A DNA stretch of 64,000 nucleotides from Paludibacter sp. (GTDB lineage: Bacteria; Bacteroidota; Bacteroidia; Bacteroidales; Paludibacteraceae), in contig NZ_WASO01000014.1 in NCBI RefSeq assembly GCF_009712605.1, forward strand, positions 62,001-126,000, written 5' to 3'. Positions within the stretch are counted from its first letter, which is position 1, and the number at the start of each line of letters is the position of its first letter. A model generated the notes under the pieces. The model was not told the DNA's origin. It made no database searches and worked only from the letters and a program-made list of their open reading frames with translations. Both the position numbers and the translations under genes were made by a program. Below, one piece after another: positions 32,591 to 41,968 of the stretch.

Positions 32591-34705
32591 TTAATTATGG
32601 CTGGCCATATTTAGCTTGATCTTTTTCAGGTCATCGAGCTTGTGAACCGGAGCTTCGATGTATGGAGGTATTGGTTGTTGTGAGAATCCCTGAAAGTATA
32701 ACAAGCAGGCATCTTTCCACCAAATGGCATCTTGCTCCTGAATGGCCAGTTTGGCTTTGACAGCCTCAAAACGTTCTTTGTCAACGTAAGCTTGCAAATT
32801 GTTCCAGGTGGCTTCTGATCTTCTTACATCCTTCACTCCTGCGTCATACAGATAACACAGCTCATCCCAGAGTGTTTTCCCGTCTTTCATTTTGTAGTTC
32901 CAGGGTACATGATGGAACCAAAGAAGATATTTTTCGGGGCAGGTTTCTGTTTTGTCGAACATTTCACGAAGGGGAGAGCAGTACTGTTCTACGTTATTGG
33001 TTCCGTGAGACGAACGGTCGAACCCTATTCCGTCTTCGTTTGCCTGATGATAATATTTCGGCAACCAATCGGGACGGGCATTCGGAAAGTCGCACCAGGG
33101 TTCGGGCCCGTAGTGATGTTCCCATGCAAAAAGGTGGTGCAGCCCCAATGGCATCATGTAATTTACCACAGCTTCGCGCGATGCAATCATCATATTGCTT
33201 GCAGATCTGACGAAACCAGTATCTTTGTTGAAGGTCATTTTTAACCACTCTCCGGCAATCTGTTCCGATGTGAGGTTGTGATTCCATGCCAGCCGTCCGA
33301 AAGCATACCAGTTTGCCTGAGCAAAGTGGTGACCACACCAGTTGGTATCTTCTCCAATATTGGCAACGCCGGCAATTGCCGATAGCTCTCTTTTATAGAG
33401 CGTGCCATCCGTAATGCGTGCAACAGTTGATCCTTTTCCCTGACAATAGGTGTCGCTATCAAGACATTCTTTCCAGAGAGGAGCCAGATATACCATGTGG
33501 TTCGACTGTCCCAGATACTCTTGTGTAATCTGGAATTCAGGCATTATTTTTGTCAGTTTCAAACCTCCGAAAAGTGGGCTGAATGGCTCGCGGGGCTGAA
33601 AGTCGATAGGCCCGTTTTTAACCTGCACAATCACGTTATCTCGGAACTTTCCATCGAGAGGCACAAATTCATTATAAGCTTGTTTGGCACGGTCATCATT
33701 ATCAGGACTGTAGACAAAAGCTCTCCACATTATAATTCCTCCGTGAGGTTTCAATGCGTCTGCCAGCATATTGGCACCGTCTGCATGTGTGCGCCCAAAA
33801 TCCTGAGGGCCGGGAAGTCCTTCAGAATTGGCTTTTACCAGAAATCCCCCGAAATCAGGAATCAGCTGGTAAATCTCATTTACCTTGTCACCCCACCATT
33901 TGATAACAGCAGGATTAAGTGGATCGGCTGTGGGCAAACCACCAATAACAGAAGGGGCTGAAAAATTAATGGATAGATATACTTTGATATGGAAAGGTCG
34001 GAAGATACCGGCAAGAATCTTTACTTTTTCAAGATAATTTTTGCGAAGGATATTCGGAGAGGCATTCACATTGTTCAGTACGCTGCCATTTATACCAATT
34101 GAAGCATTTGCACGGGCATATTCAGTATATCTCGGCGAGATTTTTGTTGGCATTTCTTCCCATTTCCAGATAGAATGACCGGCATATCCCCGTTCTATAC
34201 TCCCATCCAGATTATCCCAGTGGTTTAGAATACGCACTGCATAAGATGGTTTTTCAACTATATTCAGGTTTTCAGGTAAATCATTGGTTTGGATAAGTCG
34301 CAGCAAATGATACACTCCGTATAGTAAACCGGCCTTTCCTTTAGCGGCGATAACGGTCTGATGCTTACCGTGGGTATCGAAAGATTTTATTAAATATCCT
34401 TCTTCGCCCAGCTGTTCCAGATTTTTGTTCAATCCGAAAGATTGCAGTTCTTTGCTTCCGGTGGCTCCGATCACCAGTGTTTGGTTTCCTGAGTTGTTAA
34501 AGGAAAGCTGTTTTCTGTACATTTCTTTCCATGCTTTCTGAAGTTCTTTGACAGCAAAGAGATTTTTGTCTGCATTAATGCCGGTAAAGTGTATTGGTGA
34601 CGCTTTGGTCTGTCCAAAACGAAGCCAAAGTTTGCTACCGTCTTCAGCTTGTGAAAGTAAGATGGAAACGGTAAAAAGAAATATTATTGATATATATCGG
34701 GTCAT
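32591..34705 (-). CDS. aguA: GH67 alpha-glucuronidase
   Basis: The product is 704 residues with an N-terminal signal peptide (cleavage near LLSQA). GH67 enzymes remove (4-O-methyl)glucuronic acid from the non-reducing-end xylose of xylo-oligosaccharides. Family segments visible are the N-terminal hexosaminidase-like domain, the barrel region DNLDGSIERGYAGHSIWKW, VKANSEGLPGPQDFGRTHAD, QVKNGPIDFQPREPFSPLF and HNLTSEQIAGEW. Length is normal. It is the last gene before the terminator, behind the GH43 gene by 83 bp. It would act after the GH30 and GH115 enzymes, probably in the periplasm. Confidence 0.94.
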   Translation of the reverse strand: MTRYISIIFLFTVSILLSQAEDGSKLWLRFGQTKASPIHFTGINADKNLFAVKELQKAWKEMYRKQLSFNNSGNQTLVIGATGSKELQSFGLNKNLEQLGEEGYLIKSFDTHGKHQTVIAAKGKAGLLYGVYHLLRLIQTNDLPENLNIVEKPSYAVRILNHWDNLDGSIERGYAGHSIWKWEEMPTKISPRYTEYARANASIGINGSVLNNVNASPNILRKNYLEKVKILAGIFRPFHIKVYLSINFSAPSVIGGLPTADPLNPAVIKWWGDKVNEIYQLIPDFGGFLVKANSEGLPGPQDFGRTHADGANMLADALKPHGGIIMWRAFVYSPDNDDRAKQAYNEFVPLDGKFRDNVIVQVKNGPIDFQPREPFSPLFGGLKLTKIMPEFQITQEYLGQSNHMVYLAPLWKECLDSDTYCQGKGSTVARITDGTLYKRELSAIAGVANIGEDTNWCGHHFAQANWYAFGRLAWNHNLTSEQIAGEWLKMTFNKDTGFVRSASNMMIASREAVVNYMMPLGLHHLFAWEHHYGPEPWCDFPNARPDWLPKYYHQANEDGIGFDRSSHGTNNVEQYCSPLREMFDKTETCPEKYLLWFHHVPWNYKMKDGKTLWDELCYLYDAGVKDVRRSEATWNNLQAYVDKERFEAVKAKLAIQEQDAIWWKDACLLYFQGFSQQPIPPYIEAPVHKLDDLKKIKLNMASHN

Positions 34706-34788
34706 GTAGAGAGTTTCTGTTTCAAAATTTCATGTTTCCAGTTAGAATCTGTAAATGCAAATACTATTGGCGTTTTTGAGGATTATAA

Positions 34789-35745
34789 TTATTTCCCGTC
34801 GATTGTTTTTATAGTTCCGTCGGCATTGTATTCCAGTTCTGTCACCTTGATGCTTCGTAACCATGTCTTGCCTCCGGACGGTACGCTATCGTGGTGGAAC
34901 AGGTACCATTTCCCCTGAAATTCAACGATAGAGTGGTGAGTTGTCCATCCCACAACAGGAGTGAGTATAACCCCTTTGTAAGTAAACGGTCCGTAAGGAT
35001 TATCTCCTATGGCGTAACACAACAAATGAGTATCGCCGGTAGAGTAGGAGAAATAATATTTGCCGTTGTACTTGTGCATCCAGGGCCCTTCAAAATAGCG
35101 GCGACTGTTATCTCCGGCTTTCAGGGGCTCTCCGTTTTCATCAAGAATTACGACATCACGGGGCTCTTCAGCGAATTCAAGCATGTTGTCGCTCAGTTTG
35201 GCAACACGGGCAAATAAAGCAGGTTCATCATCAGCCGGTAAAGCAGGATTTTCAATGGCTTTGTTGTTGTGGTAGCGTTGTAGTTGCCCTCCCCATAATC
35301 CGCCAAAATAGATGTAATAATCATTGTCATTATCTTGCAATACAGCCGGATCTATAGAGAAACTTCCTTTGATAGGATCGCTTTGCGGAACGAAAGGGCC
35401 TTCGGGTTTATCGCTTACTGCTACGCCAATACGAAAAATGTCGTTTTTGTCTTTCAAAGGAAAATAGAGATAGTACTTTCCGTTTTTGCAGGCGGCATCC
35501 GGAGCCCAAAGCTGACGCCCCGACCAGGGGATGTCTTTTACATCCAAAACAACTCCATGGTCGGTCACTTCTCCATCGATAGAGTCCATTGAGAATACGT
35601 GATAATCACGCATGTCGAAATGATCGCCATTGTCATTTTCCGGGATACCCGATTCAATGTCGTGGGAGGGATAGATATAAATTTTGCCGTTAAACACGTG
35701 AGCCGAAGGATCGGCAGTATATAGATGATCGACTAAGTAACGCAT
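34789..35745 (-). CDS. GH43 glycosidase (beta-xylosidase/arabinofuranosidase type)
   Basis: The product is 318 residues, a single five-bladed propeller without a signal peptide, so probably cytoplasmic or exported by an unrecognised route. The catalytic base is the aspartate in YTADPSAHVF; the transition-state aspartate is in FSIDPAVL; the general acid is the glutamate in YFEGPWMHKYNG. WAPDAACKNGKYYLYFP is a typical GH43 strand. The sequence best fits the xylosidase-like subfamily found in xylan loci. It would release xylose or arabinose from imported oligosaccharides. About 700 bp of remnant-containing DNA separates it from susD. Confidence 0.92.
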   Translation of the reverse strand: MRYLVDHLYTADPSAHVFNGKIYIYPSHDIESGIPENDNGDHFDMRDYHVFSMDSIDGEVTDHGVVLDVKDIPWSGRQLWAPDAACKNGKYYLYFPLKDKNDIFRIGVAVSDKPEGPFVPQSDPIKGSFSIDPAVLQDNDNDYYIYFGGLWGGQLQRYHNNKAIENPALPADDEPALFARVAKLSDNMLEFAEEPRDVVILDENGEPLKAGDNSRRYFEGPWMHKYNGKYYFSYSTGDTHLLCYAIGDNPYGPFTYKGVILTPVVGWTTHHSIVEFQGKWYLFHHDSVPSGGKTWLRSIKVTELEYNADGTIKTIDGK

Positions 35746-35897
35746 AGGTTTGATGTTTTTGAGTGAGAAAAATATTTTGATTTGCCCAAATGTCTATCGA
35801 TACATGATATCTTAGCTTTAAGTCTCTGGTAAAAATGTAAGTAACCGCAGAGACATTTTATATGGATTTAGGGTTTGCTGTTTGCCATCTTCCGTCT

Positions 35898-36065
35898 TCA
35901 AGAATCACAGCGCTTTTGTTTTAAATTATATTTTAGAAGGGCTGTAAAACAGCATATATAGTTGTTGATTGAACTTTCAATTTCAGATTTGTAGATAGGC
36001 CTCACCCAATGAACGGGGAGTTCCTTGTTCGATTGTCCGTAATAAAATCGGGCGTCGCCGAACAT
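35898..36065 (-). other. Small open frame between susD and GH43
   Basis: A 55-codon frame from ATG 36065 reads FGDARFYYGQSNKELPVHWV and ends in KQKRCDS. It is not a recognised family. Composition is protein-like at the N-terminal end. It could be a fragment of a lost gene or a small orphan. Confidence 0.25.
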
Positions 36066-36072
36066 AATATTT

Positions 36073-36237
36073 TTAATTGTGATGGAGTTTCCCCGTTACA
36101 GATATAGAGTAGGGATCTCCGGCTTTTAACGGGTCAGAAAAGGCTGACCATTTGCAGTTTGAATTGGTAATGGTTTTGTTTGCGTGTTTACCAATGGCAC
36201 AAGAGTCATTGTTTGGAGGTGTATCCAGCCCGTACGT
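36073..36237 (-). pseudogene. Remnant of a secreted protein gene C-terminus within the locus
   Basis: The minus strand is open for 54 codons and contains LDTPPNNDSCAIGKHANKTI and FSDPLKAGDPYSISVTGK. This looks like the tail of an exported esterase or glycosidase, but a stop codon and frame changes disrupt it upstream. It lies between the susD terminator and the GH43 gene, so it is probably a decayed enzyme gene of the xylan locus. Confidence 0.35.
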
Positions 36238-36384
36238 TCACACGGGAATTTTTTAAGCACCAAGCCGTCTTTTATTAGTTTGGAATTTTATCAGGGCGTT
36301 TGATGGTTATGCTTACTAACATGAGATTAAGATCAGGTAAAAAGAGCGTTTGAATTTCACGTAGAGAGGTTAGGTTTGTGATGG

Positions 36385-36423
36385 TTAGAAAAGAAGACTC
36401 TCTCCATAAAGGAAAGAGTCTTC
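36385..36423 (-). terminator. Terminator after susD
   Basis: A 9-bp stem (GAAGACTCT with AGAGTCTTC) is followed on the minus strand by TTCTTTTCT, 26 bp after the susD stop codon. It indicates that susC-susD form one unit and that GH43-GH67 have their own promoter or rely on read-through. Confidence 0.65.
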
Positions 36424-36448
36424 GTGTCTATAAAAAACAATCGTTCAA

Positions 36449-38446
36449 TTAATAACTTGGATTCTGATAAGCTGCTTTTTCAGTAGCTGTCATATCCATA
36501 CCATCTATTTGTCCTTGAGGAATTGGATCCAAATAATTTGCGGGCAAAATTGTACGTGTTACTGATTGAATCGTATGATCACCGATTGCGGTTCCACATA
36601 TTTGATAACTACCAGCAATGTCAACCCAAGTTTGCGTACGTCTTAAATCGAAGATACGATAACCTTCTCCATAATACTCACGAGAACGTTCTGCCAAAAT
36701 GTAATTGATATCTATTGTTGCTGGCGTTGCGGCTACCATAGCAGCACTGTTATCTGCAACTAATGTAGCATTTTGAGCATTGCTAAATTTCCATTTTCCG
36801 GCACGAGCACGAATTACATTGATCAGTCCTCTTGCGGTTCCATCATTTGCATAAGGCCCTGTAATGGCTGATGTTGTTGCACCTTTCACCGCAGCTTCTG
36901 CAGCTATGAAAAACAGTTCGGAGAATTTCATGATCGGGAAAGGACGAGTGCTTCCTGCATTTGGATTTCCTAGTGTAGTACCATTGTCAGTACGATATGG
37001 GCCTAACTTCCAAATGCCAGGATAAACAATTCTACTTATTGCGCTCGGTCCTATTACATAATCTGCTCTACCAGGCATTACACCAGCACCGACATTACTT
37101 ATACCGGCAGTTTTTGAAGCAGGATAAACAATACTTGGATCATCCGTGTTCAGGAATGAAAGTATTGGGGCTCCCGGTAAAACAGTCATGCCATTTGCAT
37201 TAATTAAAGATGAATTAGTAACACCACCTAAAGGCCAATTGCCATGGTAAACAGTTGTAAATGTTCCATCGTAACGAGAGTCGTTCGTCTTGTCAGCAAA
37301 GGTATTCGTAAACACACCAATAGGAGGAGCCATACGTACCCATGGACGTCCTAAGTCTTGAGTAGATGCACGTTGAACTGAACTTATACTATATGATTTG
37401 CCATCAGCCGAACTTCTGATATTTGGATAATTCCAAGTCAACATCCAGCTTGCAAAGTTGTCAGGAGCGCCACCACTACCATAAGTAAGGCTACTTACGT
37501 TATATTGTGCACTTGCTTGTGTGTGGTCTGCATAGAGCATCATTTCGTTGTTTCTATCATTTGCCCCTGCATTTACATCGTAGTATGTTGCCTGTAAGCC
37601 ATAAGATCCTGGATTAGCAATGGCAGCAGAAGCAATATTGTAAGCTTGCTGGAAATACCATGCAGCTGTTTGCCCATTGGGGTCAGTTCTGTCACATACT
37701 GGGTATGTGGGAATGTTTTTAGGATTTTGAAGCCACCAGCCGTAAGTCAGATAAGCTTTGGCCAATAACAATTGAGCAACTTGTTTGGTTACAGTTCCCG
37801 TCAGACGTTGTTTTGCCGGTAATTGGTTTACAGCTTTTATCAAATCAGGAAATATACATTTAGTATAAACCTCTGGCACTGTGTTGCGTACTGAATATCT
37901 AACAGGATTGATATTGAACTTAAGAGCTCCAGCACCCAAATCCAAAGGTACTCCGCCATATCTTTGTACTAGCAGAAAATAGTCGAATGCACGGAAAAAA
38001 TTGGCCTCAGATACCAGTGAACTTGGGATCGTGTCTGACGATCCATGTTTGCTGGCATTAACTAATGCTGCATTTTCAATAATGCCATTAGCAGTATTGA
38101 TATTAGAAAATACAGTTCCCCACAATATAGCGATTGGATAAGTTTGAGCATTAAATGTTGCTGCACCAGAATAGTCCATAGCAGTGAAGTTTCCATCTGC
38201 ACTAGCGCCCCAGGTTGCTTCATCAGTTCCGGTCTCACAAGCATTATAATAATAAGCTTGTCCGTACAAATTGCGAAGGTTAGCGTATAGTGATGTTATA
38301 CCTCCCGTAACACCTGCTTGTGTTTGGAAATATGAAGGTGTAAAAATGCTGCGTGGATCTTCTGTTAAAAGATCGGAGGAACATCCCACCAGAAACATCG
38401 AAAATAGGGCGGTTCCTATTAAAGTTTTTATATATTTACTTTTCAT
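36449..38446 (-). CDS. susD: SusD-like surface glycan-binding lipoprotein
   Basis: The product is 665 residues with a lipoprotein signal (MFLVGC, cysteine 22). It shows the SusD N-terminal helical domain (PSYFQTQAGVTGGITSLYANL), FFRAFDYFLLVQRYGGVPLD, LLLAKAYLTYGWW and the C-terminal SusD block ending in YILAERSREYYGEGYRIFDL. It caps the SusC transporter and binds xylan fragments at the cell surface. At 665 residues it is longer than the classic SusD (about 550). It begins 10 bp after susC. Confidence 0.95.
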   Translation of the reverse strand: MKSKYIKTLIGTALFSMFLVGCSSDLLTEDPRSIFTPSYFQTQAGVTGGITSLYANLRNLYGQAYYYNACETGTDEATWGASADGNFTAMDYSGAATFNAQTYPIAILWGTVFSNINTANGIIENAALVNASKHGSSDTIPSSLVSEANFFRAFDYFLLVQRYGGVPLDLGAGALKFNINPVRYSVRNTVPEVYTKCIFPDLIKAVNQLPAKQRLTGTVTKQVAQLLLAKAYLTYGWWLQNPKNIPTYPVCDRTDPNGQTAAWYFQQAYNIASAAIANPGSYGLQATYYDVNAGANDRNNEMMLYADHTQASAQYNVSSLTYGSGGAPDNFASWMLTWNYPNIRSSADGKSYSISSVQRASTQDLGRPWVRMAPPIGVFTNTFADKTNDSRYDGTFTTVYHGNWPLGGVTNSSLINANGMTVLPGAPILSFLNTDDPSIVYPASKTAGISNVGAGVMPGRADYVIGPSAISRIVYPGIWKLGPYRTDNGTTLGNPNAGSTRPFPIMKFSELFFIAAEAAVKGATTSAITGPYANDGTARGLINVIRARAGKWKFSNAQNATLVADNSAAMVAATPATIDINYILAERSREYYGEGYRIFDLRRTQTWVDIAGSYQICGTAIGDHTIQSVTRTILPANYLDPIPQGQIDGMDMTATEKAAYQNPSY

Positions 38447-38456
38447 TGTTTATTAT

Positions 38457-41400
38457 TTAAAAGGTTACATTGATACCCAATAAGTATGTGTGAGTTGTAG
38501 GGGTGTTGAAACCTACAGTCAATATACGATGGTTGTAAGATGATACCGCTGAATTTGAATCGCCATACGAGTTGGTTTCCGGATCCATACCTGATTCTTT
38601 GTGGTAAGGAGAGAAGAGAACGAATGGGTTTTGTACAGTTCCATAAACACGTAGTTTTTCAATTCCGGCATACTTCAGCCATTTTTGTGTAAAATCATAT
38701 CCAAGTGTGATTGTACGTACTTTAGCATAAGATGCACTAAAGTAGCCCAGCAATTGTCCGTATTTGGGATTATCGCCACTTAACGGTCCGGCAGGATTTG
38801 GGAATGATGCATTTGTATTTGTTGGAGTCCAGTAATCTACCTTAATATTTCCTCTACGTCCTGTCAGCATATTAAGATAACCGGCCGATCCATAAAGTGT
38901 ACTGATAAGGGTTCCTCCGCATTGGAAACTACCAACTAGGCTCAAGTCAAAACCTTTGTAAGCTACGCGAGTGTGGAAACCACCTTGAAGATTTGGATCA
39001 AGATTTTGAACTTGCATGTCTGCAGCTCCAATTGCTCTTGTTGGTGAGCCATCCGCATTGTAAGTGCCGGTGTATTGAACCTTGATCATACCAGCAACTC
39101 CACCAGGTTCCAATGTTTGTAAATATTTATAATCTTTATCTGAGGTGTTCCAGAGGCCTACCTTTTTGTAATCGTAAATACTATTAATAGAATGTCCTAC
39201 AAACCATCCATTGCCTTTATCTTCTGTTTGACCAGAAGCAAGAGATGTAATCTTATTAACATTGTGATACATATTCACGCCTAATTCCCATGTCCAACCA
39301 TGGTAATTTTCTAAAATGACACCATTGAGTGAAAGTTCAAAACCCTTGTTTTGAGTGGAACCTACATTTGCAGTATAACTACCAACTCCCGTAGTGGAGG
39401 GTAAGTTAACTCCCAATAACAGATTTTTGGTATCTGTGATATAATATTCAAAAGTACCGGTTAAGCGATTCTTTAAGACAGCAAAGTCTGCACCAAAATT
39501 CTCTGTTTTAGAAAATTCCCATCCTAATTTTGGATTTGGTAGTGTATTTACATAGTAACCTGTTAGATAAGAAGTTCCAAAATTGTAAGGTGAGGTAGCT
39601 AACGATCCCAGTGTAGAATATGCATTTACAGCTTGATTTGACGTTTCACCATAACCAGCACGAACTTTCAGTTCATCAAGCCAGGTAATATTTTTCATAA
39701 ACGATTCTTTATGGATATTCCATCCCATAGACACAGCAGGATATGTATGCCACTGATGTCCGGAAGCTAATCTTGAAGAACCGTCGGAACGACCTGTAAC
39801 ACTTATCATATAACGATCGTCGTAAGAATACATTACACGACCCATCCATGATTCTAACCCCCATACAGTATATCCTTGATAACTAGGGTTCATTGTTATG
39901 TCCGAAGCGGCGCTTTGTCCCAAGTTATAAAACTGCAAGTTGTCTGCAGGTATATTTTGAGCGGAAACATAGGTGCTATTGTAAAAATTCTGTTCGGCAG
40001 AGAACATTGCTACTGCATTTACTCTATGTTTCTTCCATGCACGATCATAAGTAAACATGTTTTCAATCGCCCAATCTGTGTCATAAGAGTTACTGAGACT
40101 TGCAGATGATACTGTGTTCGACGTTGAGCTCATAACACCAACACCTGTATATGTACCTGCATTAGTAAAATTGAAGTTAGCTCCAATATTGGTGCGATAT
40201 TTCAGACCTTCTACACCAGGAATATTTATTTCGCCATAGAAAGAGTTGTAAGAGCCAAATCCCTTTTTTTGATCTTTCCATGTATCTCCCAAATTGTTTA
40301 TACCACTTTTTGTATATACATACTGATTGTCCATTACCATATTGACAATTCTTTTCAGAGAGCCATCAGTATTATATGGATTGGCAATTGGCGACATGCT
40401 TAATACCCCATACATTCCTAAGCTTGCGCCATTAGTGATGTTGAAATTAGTGTTTGTGGTAAAGCCTACATGTATGTATTTTCCAATACCCTGATCTAAT
40501 GAACCGCGAATTGCATAACGGGTGTAGTTTTGACCCGGTATAGCAGCTTGGCTTGTAAAGTAATTAGCACCAAATTTGTAGCTTCCTTTTTCGTTACCAC
40601 CAGTGACATTCACATCGTGGCTTTGTGTCATAGCGGTAGTGTAAAATAATGATTGCCAATTGGTATTTACATCATTAGATTCGTCTGTTCCGTTTGTTGT
40701 ATATCTGCCGGAAGCTTTACGTAGGGCAACAAATTCCGATCCATTCATCATAGGATAATAAATAGCTTTTCCTACACCAACGTAACCATTATAGCTAATT
40801 TGTGCATTGCTACCTTTAACACCTTTATTAGTTGTTATCAAAATAACACCGTTAGCACCACGTGATCCATAGATAGCTGTAGCCGATGCATCTTTCAAAA
40901 TATCAATGCTTTTGATATCATTAGGACTGATGTCGCTAAGAGTACCAGAGAAAGGAATTCCGTCGAGTACGATAAGTGGGTCATTGGTAGCAGTCAATGA
41001 ACGTGTACCACGAATACGAATCTGTAATGTAGCTCCCGGATGCGTATCTGTTTGCTCCAAATCTACACCGGCAACACGACCTTGCAATGCATTCGTCACG
41101 TTAGCTGCCGGAATTTCTTTGAGTGCATTCCCATTTACGGAAGCTACAGATCCTGTAACGGCTTCTTTGCGTTGAGTACCGTAACCGACTACAACGACTT
41201 CACTCAAAGCTTTCGTATCTTCGGCCAATGTAACGTTTATGACCGTTTTTCCGCTTACACTAATTAACTGAGATGTGTATCCAACGAAAGAAAATTCCAA
41301 TTTAGCATTAGAAGGAACCTGGATAGAGAACTTGCCGTCAACATCAGTAATGGTTCCTGTGGATGAACCGTGAATTCTGACATTGACCCCCGGAAGAGTA

Positions 41401-41522
41401 GCACTTGATGCATCCTTAACAGTCCCTTTGACCGTTATCGTCTGCCCAAACACTGAGATTGAAAACAAAAGCAGCAGGAATAAAATCCCGGGTGCTCTGA
41501 GACAACTAGAAGTTTGTTTCAT
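38457..41522 (-). CDS. susC: SusC-like TonB-dependent oligosaccharide transporter
   Basis: The product is 1021 residues from ATG 41522 (MKQTSSCLRAPG); 26 open codons upstream are not used because the signal peptide begins here and ends near SVFG. A CarboxypepD-like N-terminal extension (GTVKDASSATLPGVNVRI) leads to the TonB box EVVVVGYGTQ, then the plug with LQGRVAGVDLEQ and IYGSRGANGVILITTNKG, then the barrel ending in LLGINVTF. It imports xylo-oligosaccharides handed over by SusD. A promoter box and paired motifs lie upstream. Confidence 0.95.
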   Translation of the reverse strand: MKQTSSCLRAPGILFLLLLFSISVFGQTITVKGTVKDASSATLPGVNVRIHGSSTGTITDVDGKFSIQVPSNAKLEFSFVGYTSQLISVSGKTVINVTLAEDTKALSEVVVVGYGTQRKEAVTGSVASVNGNALKEIPAANVTNALQGRVAGVDLEQTDTHPGATLQIRIRGTRSLTATNDPLIVLDGIPFSGTLSDISPNDIKSIDILKDASATAIYGSRGANGVILITTNKGVKGSNAQISYNGYVGVGKAIYYPMMNGSEFVALRKASGRYTTNGTDESNDVNTNWQSLFYTTAMTQSHDVNVTGGNEKGSYKFGANYFTSQAAIPGQNYTRYAIRGSLDQGIGKYIHVGFTTNTNFNITNGASLGMYGVLSMSPIANPYNTDGSLKRIVNMVMDNQYVYTKSGINNLGDTWKDQKKGFGSYNSFYGEINIPGVEGLKYRTNIGANFNFTNAGTYTGVGVMSSTSNTVSSASLSNSYDTDWAIENMFTYDRAWKKHRVNAVAMFSAEQNFYNSTYVSAQNIPADNLQFYNLGQSAASDITMNPSYQGYTVWGLESWMGRVMYSYDDRYMISVTGRSDGSSRLASGHQWHTYPAVSMGWNIHKESFMKNITWLDELKVRAGYGETSNQAVNAYSTLGSLATSPYNFGTSYLTGYYVNTLPNPKLGWEFSKTENFGADFAVLKNRLTGTFEYYITDTKNLLLGVNLPSTTGVGSYTANVGSTQNKGFELSLNGVILENYHGWTWELGVNMYHNVNKITSLASGQTEDKGNGWFVGHSINSIYDYKKVGLWNTSDKDYKYLQTLEPGGVAGMIKVQYTGTYNADGSPTRAIGAADMQVQNLDPNLQGGFHTRVAYKGFDLSLVGSFQCGGTLISTLYGSAGYLNMLTGRRGNIKVDYWTPTNTNASFPNPAGPLSGDNPKYGQLLGYFSASYAKVRTITLGYDFTQKWLKYAGIEKLRVYGTVQNPFVLFSPYHKESGMDPETNSYGDSNSAVSSYNHRILTVGFNTPTTHTYLLGINVTF

Positions 41523-41611
41523 GATTAAAAGAATTAAAGAATTGATTGGATTGTTTGTATGTAAACCTCGTTTATCTAAACTAAAGCTAAGAACACACAA
41601 TTTTGACTATG

Positions 41612-41619
41612 CAAAACTA
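41612..41619 (-). promoter_or_regulatory. -7 box (TAGTTTTG) of susC
   Basis: This matches TAnnTTTG on the minus strand, 89 bp upstream of the susC ATG, with no clear -33 box at the normal spacing, which suits an activator-dependent promoter. Confidence 0.45.
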
Positions 41620-41666
41620 GTCTTGAATTAAAAAAACGTTGAAATTATAGCAACATCTTCTGGCAA

Positions 41667-41717
41667 TTTTGTTACATCAGTTTTAAATATGATTCATTTA
41701 CTGTTGTTTTTGATACG
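41667..41717 (-). promoter_or_regulatory. Paired TTTTGnTACA motifs, candidate regulator operator (susC)
   Basis: TTTTGTTACA at 41667-41676 and TTTTGATACG at 41708-41717 lie in the same direction, start to start 41 bp apart. The same arrangement at 51195-51245 controls the other main transcript of the locus. The rest of the 446 bp between susC and the GH2 gene is AT-rich and I see nothing else in it. Confidence 0.5.
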
Positions 41718-41968
41718 TTTTAATAGAATATATCATATCAATTAAGAAACATCACATATTCGTAACAATCAATTTATCATTGACTTAGCTCAATTTTGTA
41801 TTTTAACATTTGGAAATGGTGGGCTAGAATACATTTGTTTGCAAATGTTTACAAATGAAAAGCGTCCGGATTGCGTACGAAATATATCTTAGATGTGACG
41901 CCTCCGGACGTTTTGTGTGATAGAATTGATTGTGCTGAGTGATTGTATAACCAACAAAATCCGCTTTT

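Noticed and set aside
36001-36062. Another REP-like element near GAACGGGGAG and GGCGTCGCCGAAC
   Set aside because: It resembles the REP hairpin only over a few bases, and the conserved GTGTAAAGCAGATT segment is absent.
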